A stretch of 64,000 nucleotides of DNA from Pestalotiopsis fici W106-1 (GCF_000516985.1 NW_006917092.1:4717924-4781923), one strand, 5' to 3'. Shown: positions 33,201 through 44,866, counted from the first letter of the stretch. Notes: generated by a model not told the origin, from the sequence alone. Numbers and translations are program-made.

Positions 33201-33971
33201 TGACGTGTTCTGGAGAATTTCCATACCGGCAATGTTTGCTGTACGGTCGACCTCGGTCTGTCTAGATCGTATCAGCTCTAAAGATTTCTCAATCTCGGAT
33301 GCTGGCCGAAGCGTTGATCGAAGGAATCTTCGAGTGGTATTGCGACCAAAATGTGCGTCGGCTTCTCCCAAGAATGATAAGACTGCAGCATAAAGCGCTA
33401 CCAATGAAGCCTCGAGGTGTTCCGTAGCAGACGTGTGTTGTTGCAGGTATATGCTTTCAAAGATTGCGTATCGAGCAATCACGTTGGTGACTTCTTGGAG
33501 ACCATCAATCATGGCGGCGAACTCTTCGCTTTCGTTGATGGTCACCTTGATGAGAACACACACAACATTCCAAGGGATAGACGCATAACTCGGAGCGGCA
33601 CTCATAGCGGTGTCTCCAATAGCCTTGAACTTGTCCACCCACTGAATGATCTTTTCGAAAACATCACGCAAAATGATGATGTCGCCATTCTTCTTGGTAA
33701 TCTTCCACTGTTTTCGCATGGCTATCTCTCGCTTATTCCTCGCTTCGAAGAGGACGACTTCCAATGTTGCACGTCGGTCTCCCTCAACAGAGAGAAGTGA
33801 TTCCCTCAAATCAGACTTCAAGCTTGACAAGGCCTCAGACCACAGCTTCTCTGATTTTCTGTCCACTTATTAGAATGTATTGTTTACTCATAGCTAAGGG
33901 GAAAGTGATTACTGCTGCACCAGTCCAGGTAACTGCGGGGCTGCAGGAGCGAGCAACGCAACTGCAGCCAT
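30233..33971 (-). CDS. NACHT-ankyrin NLR-like (STAND) protein
   Basis: Four exons: 33971-33913, 33858-32797, 32736-32125, 32072-30233. Phases agree throughout; 1190 residues. The first short exon (MAAVALLAPAAPQLPGLVQ) supplies the only ATG; the large exon's frame is closed by a stop just upstream. The N-terminal helical region (KSEKLWSEALSSL, later NESEEFAAMIDGL) resembles the DUF7708-type domain in front of many fungal NACHT proteins. The P-loop is GMPGCGKTKLASAVID, restored by splicing, and Walker B is IVIDALDELD. RFRWVSLQISNLC closes the NACHT module. Ankyrin repeats follow, such as KPVHLAAKLGNNDILRLLLS and SIVHVVATMGLSN. This is the architecture of fungal innate-immunity/incompatibility receptors. 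The HET gene lies downstream on the same strand. Confidence 0.9.
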
Positions 33972-36140
33972 CGCATAAATCTATAATCTATCCCTTGTGG
34001 ATAGCTCTAGAATAGGTATCGATGGACAATTTGGTAGATTGACTCTAGCACGGGCATCAATAGAAGGCCCCCGATACAGCGCGTTGTTAGGAAAAGGTAG
34101 GACAAGGGTAACGTGTCATCATTATTACAGCGACCTCGTCGTTCTTCAACGTACAATCTTCAGCCGCACCAGTTCTCAGCCAAAAAGTCCGACTGGCCCC
34201 TGCTGCTGCGGGGTTTTGTCTTGCATGACAACAGGACAGGGCAAGCTAGGCTCAGCCAGGCAGTCTGAGTTGTTCGTTAACAATTGCGGGGAAATCGTCA
34301 GGTAGCGTAGTATATCCAACGGTTCCCATTCTGGCCTCGCAGATCAGAATGTGCATGTAATAATACTATCCGCCCATTCATTATCTGATTGGTTGATTTG
34401 ATTCCACTCAGCTACTTATAGAATCAAGTAGTATCGGCTGTTCCCTGACGGCTTCCCACATGCAGACGTGGCTGATCCGTTTACCAGAGGTTGCACATAT
34501 ATAGTGACTAGAACTAAAGATTATTTCTATTTACGAAAATAATACGAATCGTCTAGTTTGAAGCCCACTTCTTTTGCTTCTTGTTGTGCAAGCTATACTG
34601 CGACGTCCCCATGAGTTGTTATATAATTTATGTTTCCCGATAGGTGATCTTGCATCATGCGAGCAAACTTGCCATAGGGAGACTCAATGCAAGTTATATG
34701 GGCTCTTCATGATTTGAATGCTATAGAATCAGACTGCACAATGATGCAGAAAACTTACTGCCAAAATTACGAACGCCCCAGATGACACTGAAGATTTAGT
34801 ACAACACTAGACAATGGAGACTATCAAAACATAAGTAAAGTAGTCCTTTGTTGTGTAAGTTATGAGAATGTGATCGTGCTAAAATCAGTCATCCTAATTC
34901 TAGCACTTATAATTCCTGTCCTATATTCCCTACGGCGCCGTAATGTGTTTCTAAATGACGGTACAATCTTTTTTCCGCGTTCAACCATCTATTCAATTCG
35001 TCATGTGCCGCTTACCTGTCAGCACCTTGATTCAGTTCCCCTGGACCCTGACCGCTGATACCGGCCACCGTGTTCCCTCCACTTGCAGTCAGCAGCATAT
35101 AATCATGTTTCTCGACGAATAACTCGCTAATAGCAACGTAAGCGACATGTGATGAGATACGTCACTTCACGAACCCTTGCGCTACCGCTTGGCTGGGGAT
35201 TGACATAAGCATGAGTACCCCTGAATGGTGCAAGGCTTCAGCGTCTAATCTTCAGAAGTAAGTAATTTGGTGTGACACATGCTTTCAATACCCCAGGTAC
35301 TTTGGTGACAACCGGGACATGTCGTGTTTGCCCACACCGACAAACAAATGCTCAGCTGGATGTGTTACACATAACCCCTGATCCCCTGTTACACCTAGAT
35401 GGCTGTTAAGCCTTACAAGACCAAAATAGATACTTTTGTACAGCCAGTGGTCCCACCCAATTCCAACTGGTAAGAGGAAAAGCGCCACTGTCCGGCACTT
35501 GCATCGTCCTCAACCTTACTCAGAGACATGCATTGATAATCAAGCGCAATTGTAGACGGCGTATTCTGCTGGAGGTTCCCACGAATTCTTCTCAGAACAA
35601 AGAGAATGTCCATACCCATGAGTCGCTCTGCTATGTTGACGTCGAAAAATCACCTGTGGCACACGTCGGTTATGATTCCATAGTGAATAAGAATGTCGGT
35701 CTTTACGAGATTGGCGGACGCGAGCCAATGGGAACCGGCGCATTTGCAACGATACCGAAGAGGCTGACGCCAATGTGCATCTGATTGGCGATCCTTGGTT
35801 AACCCGGGCGGCGCGACCAATCTTGTGGTGGCTCCCGTTGTAAGCTTACACCGCCAAGGCTGCGGCTGGGTCTTGCCGTTGGGATGACTCAACGAATATT
35901 ATGTCCTTCTCTGAGGCTAGGGCGCAGTGCGAGTAGGCAATGCACGCTGAGGCTGTACTGAAGTCACGTTCAAATCCAATACTACGGGATTTTAGTTGCC
36001 TGGTTGACGTCGTAGGACTATATGGGCCACTGCTATATATAAAGGGGAGGAAGGACTAATGAAACTTGCGTCGTCATTTGGTGCGATCGTTACTATCCAC
36101 AAATAACACATATTTATTGACATAATTGAACAACACAACC
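33972..36140. other. Long intergenic region, no gene seen
   Basis: 2.2 kb between the divergent NLR-like and DyP genes. Short frames only, none with a recognisable motif. A TATA box at 36034-36045 belongs to the DyP gene. Composition is fairly AT-rich from 34300 to 35000. Confidence 0.5.
36034..36045 (+). promoter_or_regulatory. TATA box of the DyP peroxidase gene
   Basis: TATATATAAAGG, 107 bp upstream of the ATG at 36141. The strongest TATA match in the window. Confidence 0.65.
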
Positions 36141-37928
36141 ATGGGTGACGCTCAGATTCCTTTGCAGCACAATGGGGCTCTCCCACCTCTGGACCTAAAG
36201 AACATCCAGGGAGATATCCTGTAGGTGCAATTCTCACCATACACACACAAACACAAACCATGAGAACCTTGTGCTGACAAAGAAACAGTGAAGGTATTGC
36301 CAAGAAGGTGCAGACCTTCTTCTTCTTCCGCATCAAGGCAGACCACGCTGCCTCGTTCCGGAACCAACTCACACACCTCTTGCCTCTGATCACTTCAGCA
36401 AAAGACGCCCGAAGCTTTCGCGAGGAGATCAAGGATGCAAAGAGAAGGATTGCTCCTGAGGGTCACCAGATTGGCCTCATCGAGAACAGTTCAGTCAACA
36501 TTGCATTTTCTCAATTCGGATTAACTGCAGTAAGTTCTCAGGTCCTGCAAATCGTTGTATGATTTCTTCTTCAGACACTGATCATATCATACTTGTGCAG
36601 CTTGGAATCACCGACGACATCAAGGATGGGCCGTTCAAGATTGGCCAGAAGAAAGATGCCGTCGAAAAGCTCGGTGATAAACTCGAGGACTGGGATCCGG
36701 CATTCAAGAATGATGTTCACGGTGTCATACTCGTTGCTGCCAGTCACCAGCACGTTCTCAACCGTGGTTGGGACAGAGTCAAGCACATCTTCCATGTCGG
36801 CCACAAGGACGCCAGTATTGAAGTGGTCAAGGAACTTGACGGCAAGCTGAGACCTGGCGCTGAGAAGGGGCACGAACAGTAAGTTACATCCGCAGGAATC
36901 CAAAAGTATGGACAGTAGCTGACAAAAATGACAACAGTTTCGGCTTCAACGATGGTCTGTCTCAACCATCCGTCAAGGGTGTATCGGCCCCCGATATGGA
37001 TGGACCTCATGACGGGCCTGTGGACCAGGGAATCATTCTCGTTGGTCGAGAAGGTGACAATGGTGATGTTCCTCCTGGCGCCGGTCAAGTTGGTCCAGGC
37101 CCCGTATCCCGTCCATCGTGGGCTATTGACGGTAGCTTCCTGGCCTTCCGCTATCTCAAGCAGCTCGTGCCCGAGTTTGACGCCTTTTTGGAGAAGAGCG
37201 CCAATGCCGCAGATGTGGGCCCGGAAATTCCCAGGGAGGAAGTCAAAGACCTTCTAGGCGCGCGTCTTGTCGGCCGCTGGAAGAGCGGCGCACCAGTCCA
37301 GTTGGCACCCGGCAGGGACGACCCCTCCCTCGCGGCTCCTGACAAGAATCAGAATTTCCGGTTCAACATTGATAGCCAGGAGCTTTGCCCCTACGCAGCA
37401 CATATTCGCAAGACCAACCCGCGTGGTGACCTTGATTCCAAGAATGACGATGGTACAATCAACAACAACACCGATGTTCGCCGCATTATCCGTCGCGGCA
37501 TCACGTTTGGACCCGAGGTCACGCCCGAGGAGCGAGAAAGCAAGAAGAGCTCCAGTGATGACAAGCTCGAGAGAGGTCTATTATTTGCTTGTTACCAGAG
37601 TAATATTGCCAATGGCTTTGAATTCCTTCAGAATGGTAAGTTTCCCATAACAATGTAGACAACATGATTTGCATTGGTTAGCTAACCACACTCATTAGTT
37701 TGGGCAAACAACCCGGACTTCCCCTTTCCTCCAAATGGTAAGCCCGGTTTCGATCCCTTGATCGGAGTCGCCCCGGCGGGTACCGTGAGGGAGATGGAGG
37801 GCGCTTTCAAGAATGACTTGACCAAGCCGCTCACTTTGACCGCGGATTGGGTCATTTCTCGTGGTGGCGAGTATTTCTTCTCTCCATCCATTCCTGCCTT
37901 GAAGAAGACTTTTGCCAAGAAGGCGTAA
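36141..37928 (+). CDS. DyP-type heme peroxidase
   Basis: Five exons: 36141-36220, 36289-36529, 36601-36878, 36938-37635, 37699-37928. All junctions are GT-AG and all phases agree; 508 residues. The family motif GxxDG is FGFNDGLSQP, whose Asp is the distal acid. The proximal heme-ligand His lies in LCPYAAHIRKTNPR, and a conserved Arg appears in RRIIRRGITFGPE. GLLFACYQSNIANGFEFLQN matches the C-terminal ferredoxin-like half. No signal peptide is seen, unlike the secreted basidiomycete DyPs, so it may be intracellular or exported by another route. Such enzymes oxidise dyes, phenolics and porphyrins with H2O2. It sits alone between immunity-type genes. Confidence 0.93.
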
Positions 37929-38372
37929 AGAATCAGATAGCCGAGTTTGTATTTATTGCTCGCGGTGTATTTCTATAAAATTGTTAGGTAGCACTTGGGT
38001 TCTCCTCTGAGTATTAATAAACTGAACTTCTTTACGTCCCCCGGCTTCGTAGTCGGCTGCAGAAGTATATAATGTTATGTTCTTCTAAGTGTCTTGAGGC
38101 TTGTGACATGAGTCTGTGGTATGATCATACTTGTCTAATATCGCCTCCGACATGCTGATATAGCTTTGCCCTCTGTTTTTCAGCTTCAACTCTTGTTTCC
38201 GCCAGACTCCACTATGGCATCGAGAAAACTTGGACTGCAAAATTTGTCTCCTTCTCGCTGTAGAGAATTGGAAGTCATGTCATAGATCTCTATATGAAGA
38301 GCTATTCAGACTAGAGACCATACGAGAATAAAAAAATACAAGACTAGTGAATTTTGGAATTCGGCTTGATGA
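37929..38372. other. Intergenic region
   Basis: DyP 3' flank and the likely promoter of the next HET gene. An ATG at 38369 opens a short frame that stops at about 38520 and is out of phase with the HET frame. No gene called. Confidence 0.4.
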
Positions 38373-38561
38373 AGACCCCTGTTCATTTCCCCGCTGACAG
38401 CGCAACCTCAATTCCTTCCATTATCGAGGATTGCGCCCCCACCTTGCTCCGCCCTGTGTCATCTTTTCTCTGGGCCGATTCATTTCCCAGGCGACACGAA
38501 GGTCGCGCTATTCTTCGCTGATTATTTTTTTTTCGGAATCTTCTGCGACCGATCGTACCGT

Positions 38562-40541
38562 TTGACAGTCTGCACTCCGAAGTACACCAGCCTGAATCCC
38601 AATCATGCAGAGATCAGGTTGCTTGAAGTAGTACCAAATCTTGATCATGACGCAAAAGTCTGTTGCGAGATCAAAATTGCACAACTACAAAACTCTCCTC
38701 CACAGTATGCAGCACTATCGTACGTGTGGGGAGACGCAACAGACACTGAAGAGATTCTGGTTAATGGACAGCCATTCCAGGCGACCAAGAGCCTGGCCTC
38801 GGCACTAAGACAATTTAGGGAATCATATGCAGGAAAACACGATGGACCTGCTTTTCTTTGGGCAGATGCCGTCTGCATCAACCAGCAAGACCTGGCTGAA
38901 AGGTCGCAACAGGTTTCCTTGATGGGGTCAATCTATTCCCAAGCAAATTGGGTGATTTCCTGGCTTGGGCCTTCTGACGATTCTACCGAGATAGCCTTCA
39001 GCCTGATCAAAGCTTGCGCTGGCCACGTTGCCGAGACTGAAGAGAAGTTGGGGAGTTATCCGGACTCAAAGGTGGCTTTTAGCGAGTCCGATCTTGAGTT
39101 CTTGGGGCAGAATCCTAAGTTTCACGAGCAAAACACGGAAAGATTTGCCCGAAATCAAGCCTGGAACGCGATAGACAAGCTTAGTGGTCATGTCTACTGG
39201 ACACGAATTTGGATCGTGCAAGAGGTCGCTCTGGCGCAGAGGCCGAATATTGTCATCATCCACAGTGGCAAAGAATCAATGACTTTCCAACAGCTGAGCG
39301 ACTTTAACCTGTTTGCTGAAAGGTTCGTGGCACAGAAGCCGCCTAAGCCTCCATTCTTTGACCAACGCGTATGGGATTGGGTTATCCATGACAATGAGCT
39401 CTCATCTTTGTTCATCAACTGGATTCAGGTATTGAGGAAATCAGTAACGAAAGATGATTATCGCCTGGTCCCACACATCAGCGCAGTGTGTCGTTCCACT
39501 GATCCACGAGATGCCGTCTTTGGACTTGCAGGAGTCATTGAGGGAGGTATCGTTCCAGACTACACCAAGCAGCCCGCTGAGGTGTACTGGGACCTTGTGG
39601 CTGCTGCAGTGCGTCACAAGAAGTATAAAAACTTCTTTTGCACTGCAGGGCTTATTCGTGAGGACAGAAGCACTTCCGTCTTCCCGTCTTGGGTACCAAA
39701 GTTTCACACATTGAAGGACGATATGAATTATGTCATCCTACCACCAAATTCCTTGGCGCAAGCCTGGCTAGACGAGATGCACCCTGAAGGCCCGGTAATA
39801 CTGGACAAGCACAGAATACGGTTTACTGGGTTGGAACTCGATCAATGCACAAAGGTGATCCGATACGTTGGAGATCCGCAGCCTGATCCATTTGACGATC
39901 TCATGAAGAAGTTCTGGTGGACCTGCTTGGAGTTTCTCAAGGCGTGGGATGATGGTCACACGAGAAATGGCACACGACCGCTGGAAAAGCTCCTGCGTGC
40001 GCTCAACAAAGGAAGAGATACTCAGGGTCTTCCATTACAAATTACACCATCTCTTCAATGCTTATCAGCACATGCGTTTAGGATCATCCTGCGCACAGGA
40101 GAACCTGAAGACGATGATAATGCAAAGGCAAAGTATCGCTCCTTTGGATATGCGAGCCTAGAAGAAGTGAGAACAGCCCTCGACGATGCCTTTATAGGAC
40201 CTGGAGCGCCAGATATATCGACGCTGCACAGCGCTCTAAGTTCGGCAGAGTATGAAGACGCGGTCAATTCGTTTAATCAAATGACCCGCCTCTTGTTCAA
40301 GTGGATTGGTTGGCCACTGTTCATCACCAAACGCGGCCAAGTGGGACTTGCACCGCCAGCTATCGTCGAGGGTGACATTGTGTGCCTTCTAGAAGGTTTC
40401 TCGATACCCTGTCTATTGAGGAGAGTGGGCCAGGAATATTTGTTGGCGGGCTCATGCTACGTGCATGGCTACTCGGATGGTGAGCCCTTGCAGCTCTTGA
40501 AAGGTGGAAATCTGAAGCTTGATGTCTTTGACATACGATAA
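38562..40541 (+). CDS. HET-domain protein, start codon unresolved
   Basis: Open frame of about 660 residues with no internal stop. The HET domain is complete: YAALSYVWGDATDTEEILVNG, then FLWADAVCINQQDLAERSQQVSLMGSIYSQANWVISWLG, then YWTRIWIVQEVALAQRP. The opening YTSLNPNHAEIRLLEVVP is the usual N-terminal strand of the family. The frame is open back to 38373 but has no ATG upstream of the HET motifs; 38562 is a TTG. Either a short upstream exon carries the ATG, as in the neighbouring NLR-like gene, or a mutation has removed it. The large C-terminal part ends in the family's usual VEGDIVCLLEGFSIPCLLRR block. It probably acts in heterokaryon incompatibility. Confidence 0.85.
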   Translation: MTVCTPKYTSLNPNHAEIRLLEVVPNLDHDAKVCCEIKIAQLQNSPPQYAALSYVWGDATDTEEILVNGQPFQATKSLASALRQFRESYAGKHDGPAFLWADAVCINQQDLAERSQQVSLMGSIYSQANWVISWLGPSDDSTEIAFSLIKACAGHVAETEEKLGSYPDSKVAFSESDLEFLGQNPKFHEQNTERFARNQAWNAIDKLSGHVYWTRIWIVQEVALAQRPNIVIIHSGKESMTFQQLSDFNLFAERFVAQKPPKPPFFDQRVWDWVIHDNELSSLFINWIQVLRKSVTKDDYRLVPHISAVCRSTDPRDAVFGLAGVIEGGIVPDYTKQPAEVYWDLVAAAVRHKKYKNFFCTAGLIREDRSTSVFPSWVPKFHTLKDDMNYVILPPNSLAQAWLDEMHPEGPVILDKHRIRFTGLELDQCTKVIRYVGDPQPDPFDDLMKKFWWTCLEFLKAWDDGHTRNGTRPLEKLLRALNKGRDTQGLPLQITPSLQCLSAHAFRIILRTGEPEDDDNAKAKYRSFGYASLEEVRTALDDAFIGPGAPDISTLHSALSSAEYEDAVNSFNQMTRLLFKWIGWPLFITKRGQVGLAPPAIVEGDIVCLLEGFSIPCLLRRVGQEYLLAGSCYVHGYSDGEPLQLLKGGNLKLDVFDIR

Positions 40542-40748
40542 AGATGTGTCTATGCAGGTATTCTTGAAAGAAAATAGTGCGCGATATTCAAATTTGGAAG
40601 AGGGGCTGATCCTGTCCACCACATGAATTGGCACTCGTGCAGAAAGAAAGTAACGTAGACGAAGATTGAATTCTTTGTCATCAATGTCAGCATTGAACGA
40701 AGCATCTCCAACATTTATTCAATCAGCGTTATCATGTTGGGGAAATGG
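40542..40748. other. 3' flank of the HET gene
   Basis: Short AT-rich flank between the HET stop and the left target-site duplication of the hAT element. Nothing recognised. Confidence 0.4.
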
Positions 40749-40756
40749 GCAAAAAG
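40749..40756 (+). repeat. Left 8-bp target-site duplication
   Basis: GCAAAAAG immediately before the left terminal inverted repeat, identical to 41462-41469. Confidence 0.9.
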
Positions 40757-41461
40757 CAGGGTACTGACCTTTTACTCTAGTAAAAGTTACTAGCTCTAGT
40801 TACTAGGGGGTCTAGTCTAGTCTAGTAAGTGGCAGTTACTAGCTCTAGTAATACTAGAGTAAGTCCCACTTATTTGAAAAGTGGGTTTTTTAATAAGTAA
40901 AATATACCGTTTAATAGCTAATTTTTTACTGATTTTTATGCTGGTTTTTATTTATTTTATTTATTTTTTTCCGATTTTAAATTAAGAAAAACGTATTATT
41001 TTATTAAAAAAATTAAAAAAAAAATTAAATTTTAATATAAAATATATATATATAAAGCTTTAAAATAAAAAAATTTTAAAAATAAAAAATCGTATATATT
41101 TTAATAATATATAAATATATTAATATTTAATTTAAATTAAAAAATTATAATTATTTTTATTTATTTTTAATTTTTTCGAATATTTTTATTTTTTTTAAAT
41201 ATTTTTTAAGTATTTTTTTAAAATTTATTTTTTAATATATTATAATTTATTATAAAATATCCAATAAAGCTATAAATACGTAATTACCACCGTTAAAACC
41301 GCTTTTTTTCGCAGATAATTTTAATATTTTTTATTATTTCCAAAAGTGGAAATTAGTGGGGGCTAGTAACAGACCACTTACTATAGTAATACTAGTACTA
41401 GCCCTAGTCTAGTCTAGTAACTGGCACTTACTAGCTCTAGTAACAAAAATTTAGAACCCTG
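40757..41461. mobile_element. Non-autonomous hAT-type DNA transposon (705 bp)
   Basis: Begins CAGGGTACT and ends with the inverse, AGAACCCTG, so the termini are inverted CAGGGTWCT repeats. It is flanked on both sides by an exact 8-bp duplication (GCAAAAAG). An 8-bp target duplication with CAGGG-type ends is diagnostic of the hAT superfamily. About 40-bp subterminal segments rich in CTAGT occur at 40812-40851 and 41404-41443, nearly identical and in direct orientation. The interior (about 40900-41340) is extremely AT-rich with no ORF. It therefore cannot encode a transposase and would need one in trans. Inserted between the second HET gene and the secreted amidase. Confidence 0.88.
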
Positions 41462-41469
41462 GCAAAAAG
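41462..41469 (+). repeat. Right 8-bp target-site duplication
   Basis: GCAAAAAG immediately after the right terminal inverted repeat, identical to 40749-40756. Confidence 0.9.
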
Positions 41470-41879
41470 TTAGGCTCACCCCGTAGCACTAGCCAGAAGT
41501 AAGCTTAGTTCAGTACCTTCTCGCTGGGGAACAGGGTCAACCATGCTCTTAAGGGAATGGTATCGACCCAAGTATGGGGATCGGGCTACTCCGCGATGAT
41601 AAGAAATTCATGTCCGGCTCTAATCAGTGTACAATGCCAAACCAGACCAAAGGCCAAGCGTTTATTTCCGAGAATGGAATCGGACAATGGCGACGAAATA
41701 CTGGCGCTACTGGAAAACAATTGTTAGTCCTGATGAACTCGGCCGACATGGAAGAAGAAAACAATTTCCTTGAGGCATATAAATATATGAATGCACAGCA
41801 GATGTCTCCTGGGGAGCGTCCAACGCATCTCGCTGCGATCTAGGGGCGGTGGATCATACTAAGCATCCCCGAATGCAAG
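41470..41879. promoter_or_regulatory. Promoter region of the secreted amidase gene
   Basis: 410 bp upstream of the amidase ATG, holding an open frame (41574-41843) without motifs. No strong TATA box; AT-rich elements such as ATAAATATATG lie near 41780. The hAT insertion lies just upstream and could affect expression. Confidence 0.4.
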
Positions 41880-43911
41880 ATGAAGGGCACACTCGTTCCT
41901 ACTTGGGCTATCCTGTTTGCCGGCCTTGGTAGCTTGGCCAATGGCAGCCGAATCCATCCCCGAGGCCAATGTAGCAATACCAATTACTCAGATGGCCGCC
42001 AAAACAGCAGTGTCACGCCATTCCCAATGGCGCTGTGCAATGGTGTTTCGATTGAAGATGCTACAATTGGTGACCTGCAACTCTACATGGGTCAAGGAAC
42101 GCTCACCAGCCAACAACTTGTCGAATGCTACTTGGCACGCATAGAGCAGACTAACAAGTACGTACAATTGTTTCTGAATATAATTGTCAAGAAGAAATCT
42201 CTCGGCTTTACTCAATTACTTACTGCATCTACCTAGATATCTCCACTCCATCAGTGAGACCAATCCAGATGCTCTTTCTATCGCCGCTGCTCTTGATGAA
42301 GAGCGGTCTCAGTCAGGACCTCGTGGACCCATGCATGGCATCCCATTCGTGGTCAAAGACAACTACTACACAGATGACAAGCACAATACATCTGAAGGAG
42401 GTCTCGTTCTTCTTGGCGGCAGATACCCTGAGGAAGCCACTGTAGTCGCAAAGATAAGGGCCGCTGGCGGTGTACTGTTGGCCCATGCTTCATTGTCAGA
42501 GGCGGCCGATCACAGAGCATTGACCAATTTCTCGGACGGTTATTCAACGAGAGCGGGCCAAATCAGAAACCCATACAACCTGACCCAGGGCACGAGTGGC
42601 AGTAGTGGTGGCTCTGCTGTGGCGGTCGCCAGTAATCAGGCGGCAATTTCCTTCGGAAGTGAGACTCACGGGTCCTTAGTTCACCCTTCGTCGCATCTCG
42701 GGCTGTATACCATCAAGTCGACGCCTGGTCTACTGTCACGACACGGCATCATACCTGGAAGCTTTTACCATGATACGCCGGGACCTATGGCGCGGTCCAT
42801 GAAGGATGTCGCCTACCTATTGGATATCATGGCCGGTGCTGACCGTTCTGACAACTTGACATGGAACGCTTTGGGCCATCTTCCCACCGAAGGCTACACT
42901 GCCCATTTAGCTCAAAAGGGAGGCCTGCGCGGTATGAAGCTGGGCTTGCCCTGGAATCCTTACTGGTCGACCAACCCGGTAAGTCGGATTGGCTCCACGC
43001 ACTCATCGACAGTGACTGACATGCAATAATAGGCAGTCAATGCGCCCGATCAGCGTGTCAAGTATGAAGGACTTCTTGACCAGCTCAAGGCCGCCGGAGC
43101 TGAGCTCTACAATATCAGCGTACGTAGCCTCATCATATCTGTAATAATTGACCGTGAGCACTGACCATTCCAGTATATTCCTGGCATACAAGAGATTGCC
43201 AACCCATATGGTTTCGGACAACCATCAGATACTCCAGACAGCCGCCAGCAATTGACCGTCTATGAAGTACTTCTCGATGTTGCATATGCCGAGTGGCTGA
43301 GAAACTGGACCTTTCCGGCCGACGACGAACGCTACGGTATGAGCACCCTCACGGAGATGGCCGCCTGGAACGATGCCCACAACGACACGACGGGCGCGCT
43401 TGGCAACAGCACTTGGTGGTACAATACAGAAACCGGGCAGGATTTCTACGATCTAGCAATTGCCACCAACGGCACGCAAGGTGATGCCTTTTGGGCAAAC
43501 TTTGGCTGGGGCAGACATGCTGCGCAAACAGCAATTGATGGCGGCCATGCCTACACGACCGACAATGGCACCGTCATTGAGCTCGACGCTCTGCTTATCC
43601 CCAATGATGATACCGGTACTGGAAGTCAAGCCTGTGCATCGATCCCGTCGTATGCCGGGTACCCCATCGCCGCTCTTCCGGTAGGGCAGACGGGATACTC
43701 GGTGCCGTTCGGCCTCTGTCTCTGGGGCCGTCAATGGGGTGAAGCCAGACTCGTCCATGTCGCCTCAGCCATGGAGGATCTGTTCAGGTGGCAAGGTGTG
43801 CCCGAGTGGCATAATTATGATACGGCCGAGGGTATTTGGGATAGTCCTTGGCCAGGGTACAGCTGCAGCGAAGAGTCCCTCGACGTCTACGCTTGTGATC
43901 CGTCCACATAA
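41880..43911 (+). CDS. Secreted amidase-signature family protein
   Basis: Four exons: 41880-42157, 42237-42978, 43033-43119, 43174-43911. Phases are consistent; 614 residues. The N-terminus MKGTLVPTWAILFAGLGSLANG is a signal peptide. The amidase triad is intact: Lys in PFVVKDNYY, cis-Ser in TSGSSGGSAVA, nucleophile Ser in ETHGSLVHPSS. A C-terminal extension after about residue 520 has extra cysteines (WPGYSCSEESLDVYACDPST). Sequons such as NDT and NST are frequent, as expected for a secreted glycoprotein. Unlike the cytosolic amidase at 19515, it should act outside the cell or in the secretory pathway. The substrate is unknown. Confidence 0.92.
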
Positions 43912-44866
43912 TTCATCAAGCCCGAACGATGTACGAATATAAGACAGTTGTACAATAAGATGACTATTGCAGCATGATTGCATTTCCTTTTCGGCTAAGA
44001 ACTCTTTTGTGAAATGGTTAATTTTCATCCGCAAATGGGTCCGAAAATAGCGGTGCATGATCCGCGATGCACCCAGAAACTCGCTGCGGCCAGGTCGTGA
44101 TCCGGCATTTCATTTCACGAATGTTGGGTCCGCACAAACATATCTCCTGTCCAATGTGATATCCTGGTAGCACTTATGTGGTACTTGCGCCATGCTGCCC
44201 GATACACGTGCAGCAGAGGGTAGGAAATCGCCATGCTGTCCATGTCTTACACGACTACTGCTTAATCCCTTCGGTGCCATGGAGGGCGTGCTTCGCCTGA
44301 ATCGCAGGAGGCGACTTTCGTCTGCTATATCGGGCACGCAGGGTCTAGGCTCAAGGCATCAAGTGTCAGGTCTAATGTAACGGTAGGAGTTGAACTCATT
44401 TAGACTGCGACCGACATGCTTACGTGTCCAAGGCGAGAAACACCGGCCTGCACGGATTAAAGTCCGGACTTCCGGCCACGACTAGATACTATCCGGCGCG
44501 GAACGAGTACGGAAGTGTTTTTTGTTTGCTTCTAGCTGTGATGACGTGATTAGCGTTCGGAGTTTAGGCTTCTCGGCTCGTAGGTAGCTGATTTTACGTT
44601 TGATGTCGATATTGAGCTACCACTATAATTTAGCGGTCCCCGGTTTTTCAAAAATCTATATGGGGACATTCCGGTCGTCCTTCCCCTTTTTGGTTGGCGA
44701 ATGGTAGTTGAAGCACAATGCTAAGCGAAGAGGTTCTGACCCATCCGTACGGAGTATACCTACACCGGCGAGAGTTTGTTATAAAGCCGATCTTTCGCCC
44801 AATGAATGAATTTCATCACGACACAATCATTGTCACATACGAACTTGACATACGATACTAGGCAAC
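43912..44866. other. Intergenic region
   Basis: 955 bp between the secreted amidase and the cutinase. No supported gene. Contains the cutinase TATA box at 44780-44786 and CGG-rich patches (44430-44530) that could hold zinc-cluster factor sites; I did not find a clear paired motif. Confidence 0.45.
44780..44786 (+). promoter_or_regulatory. TATA box of the cutinase gene
   Basis: TATAAAG, 87 bp upstream of the ATG at 44867. Confidence 0.55.
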
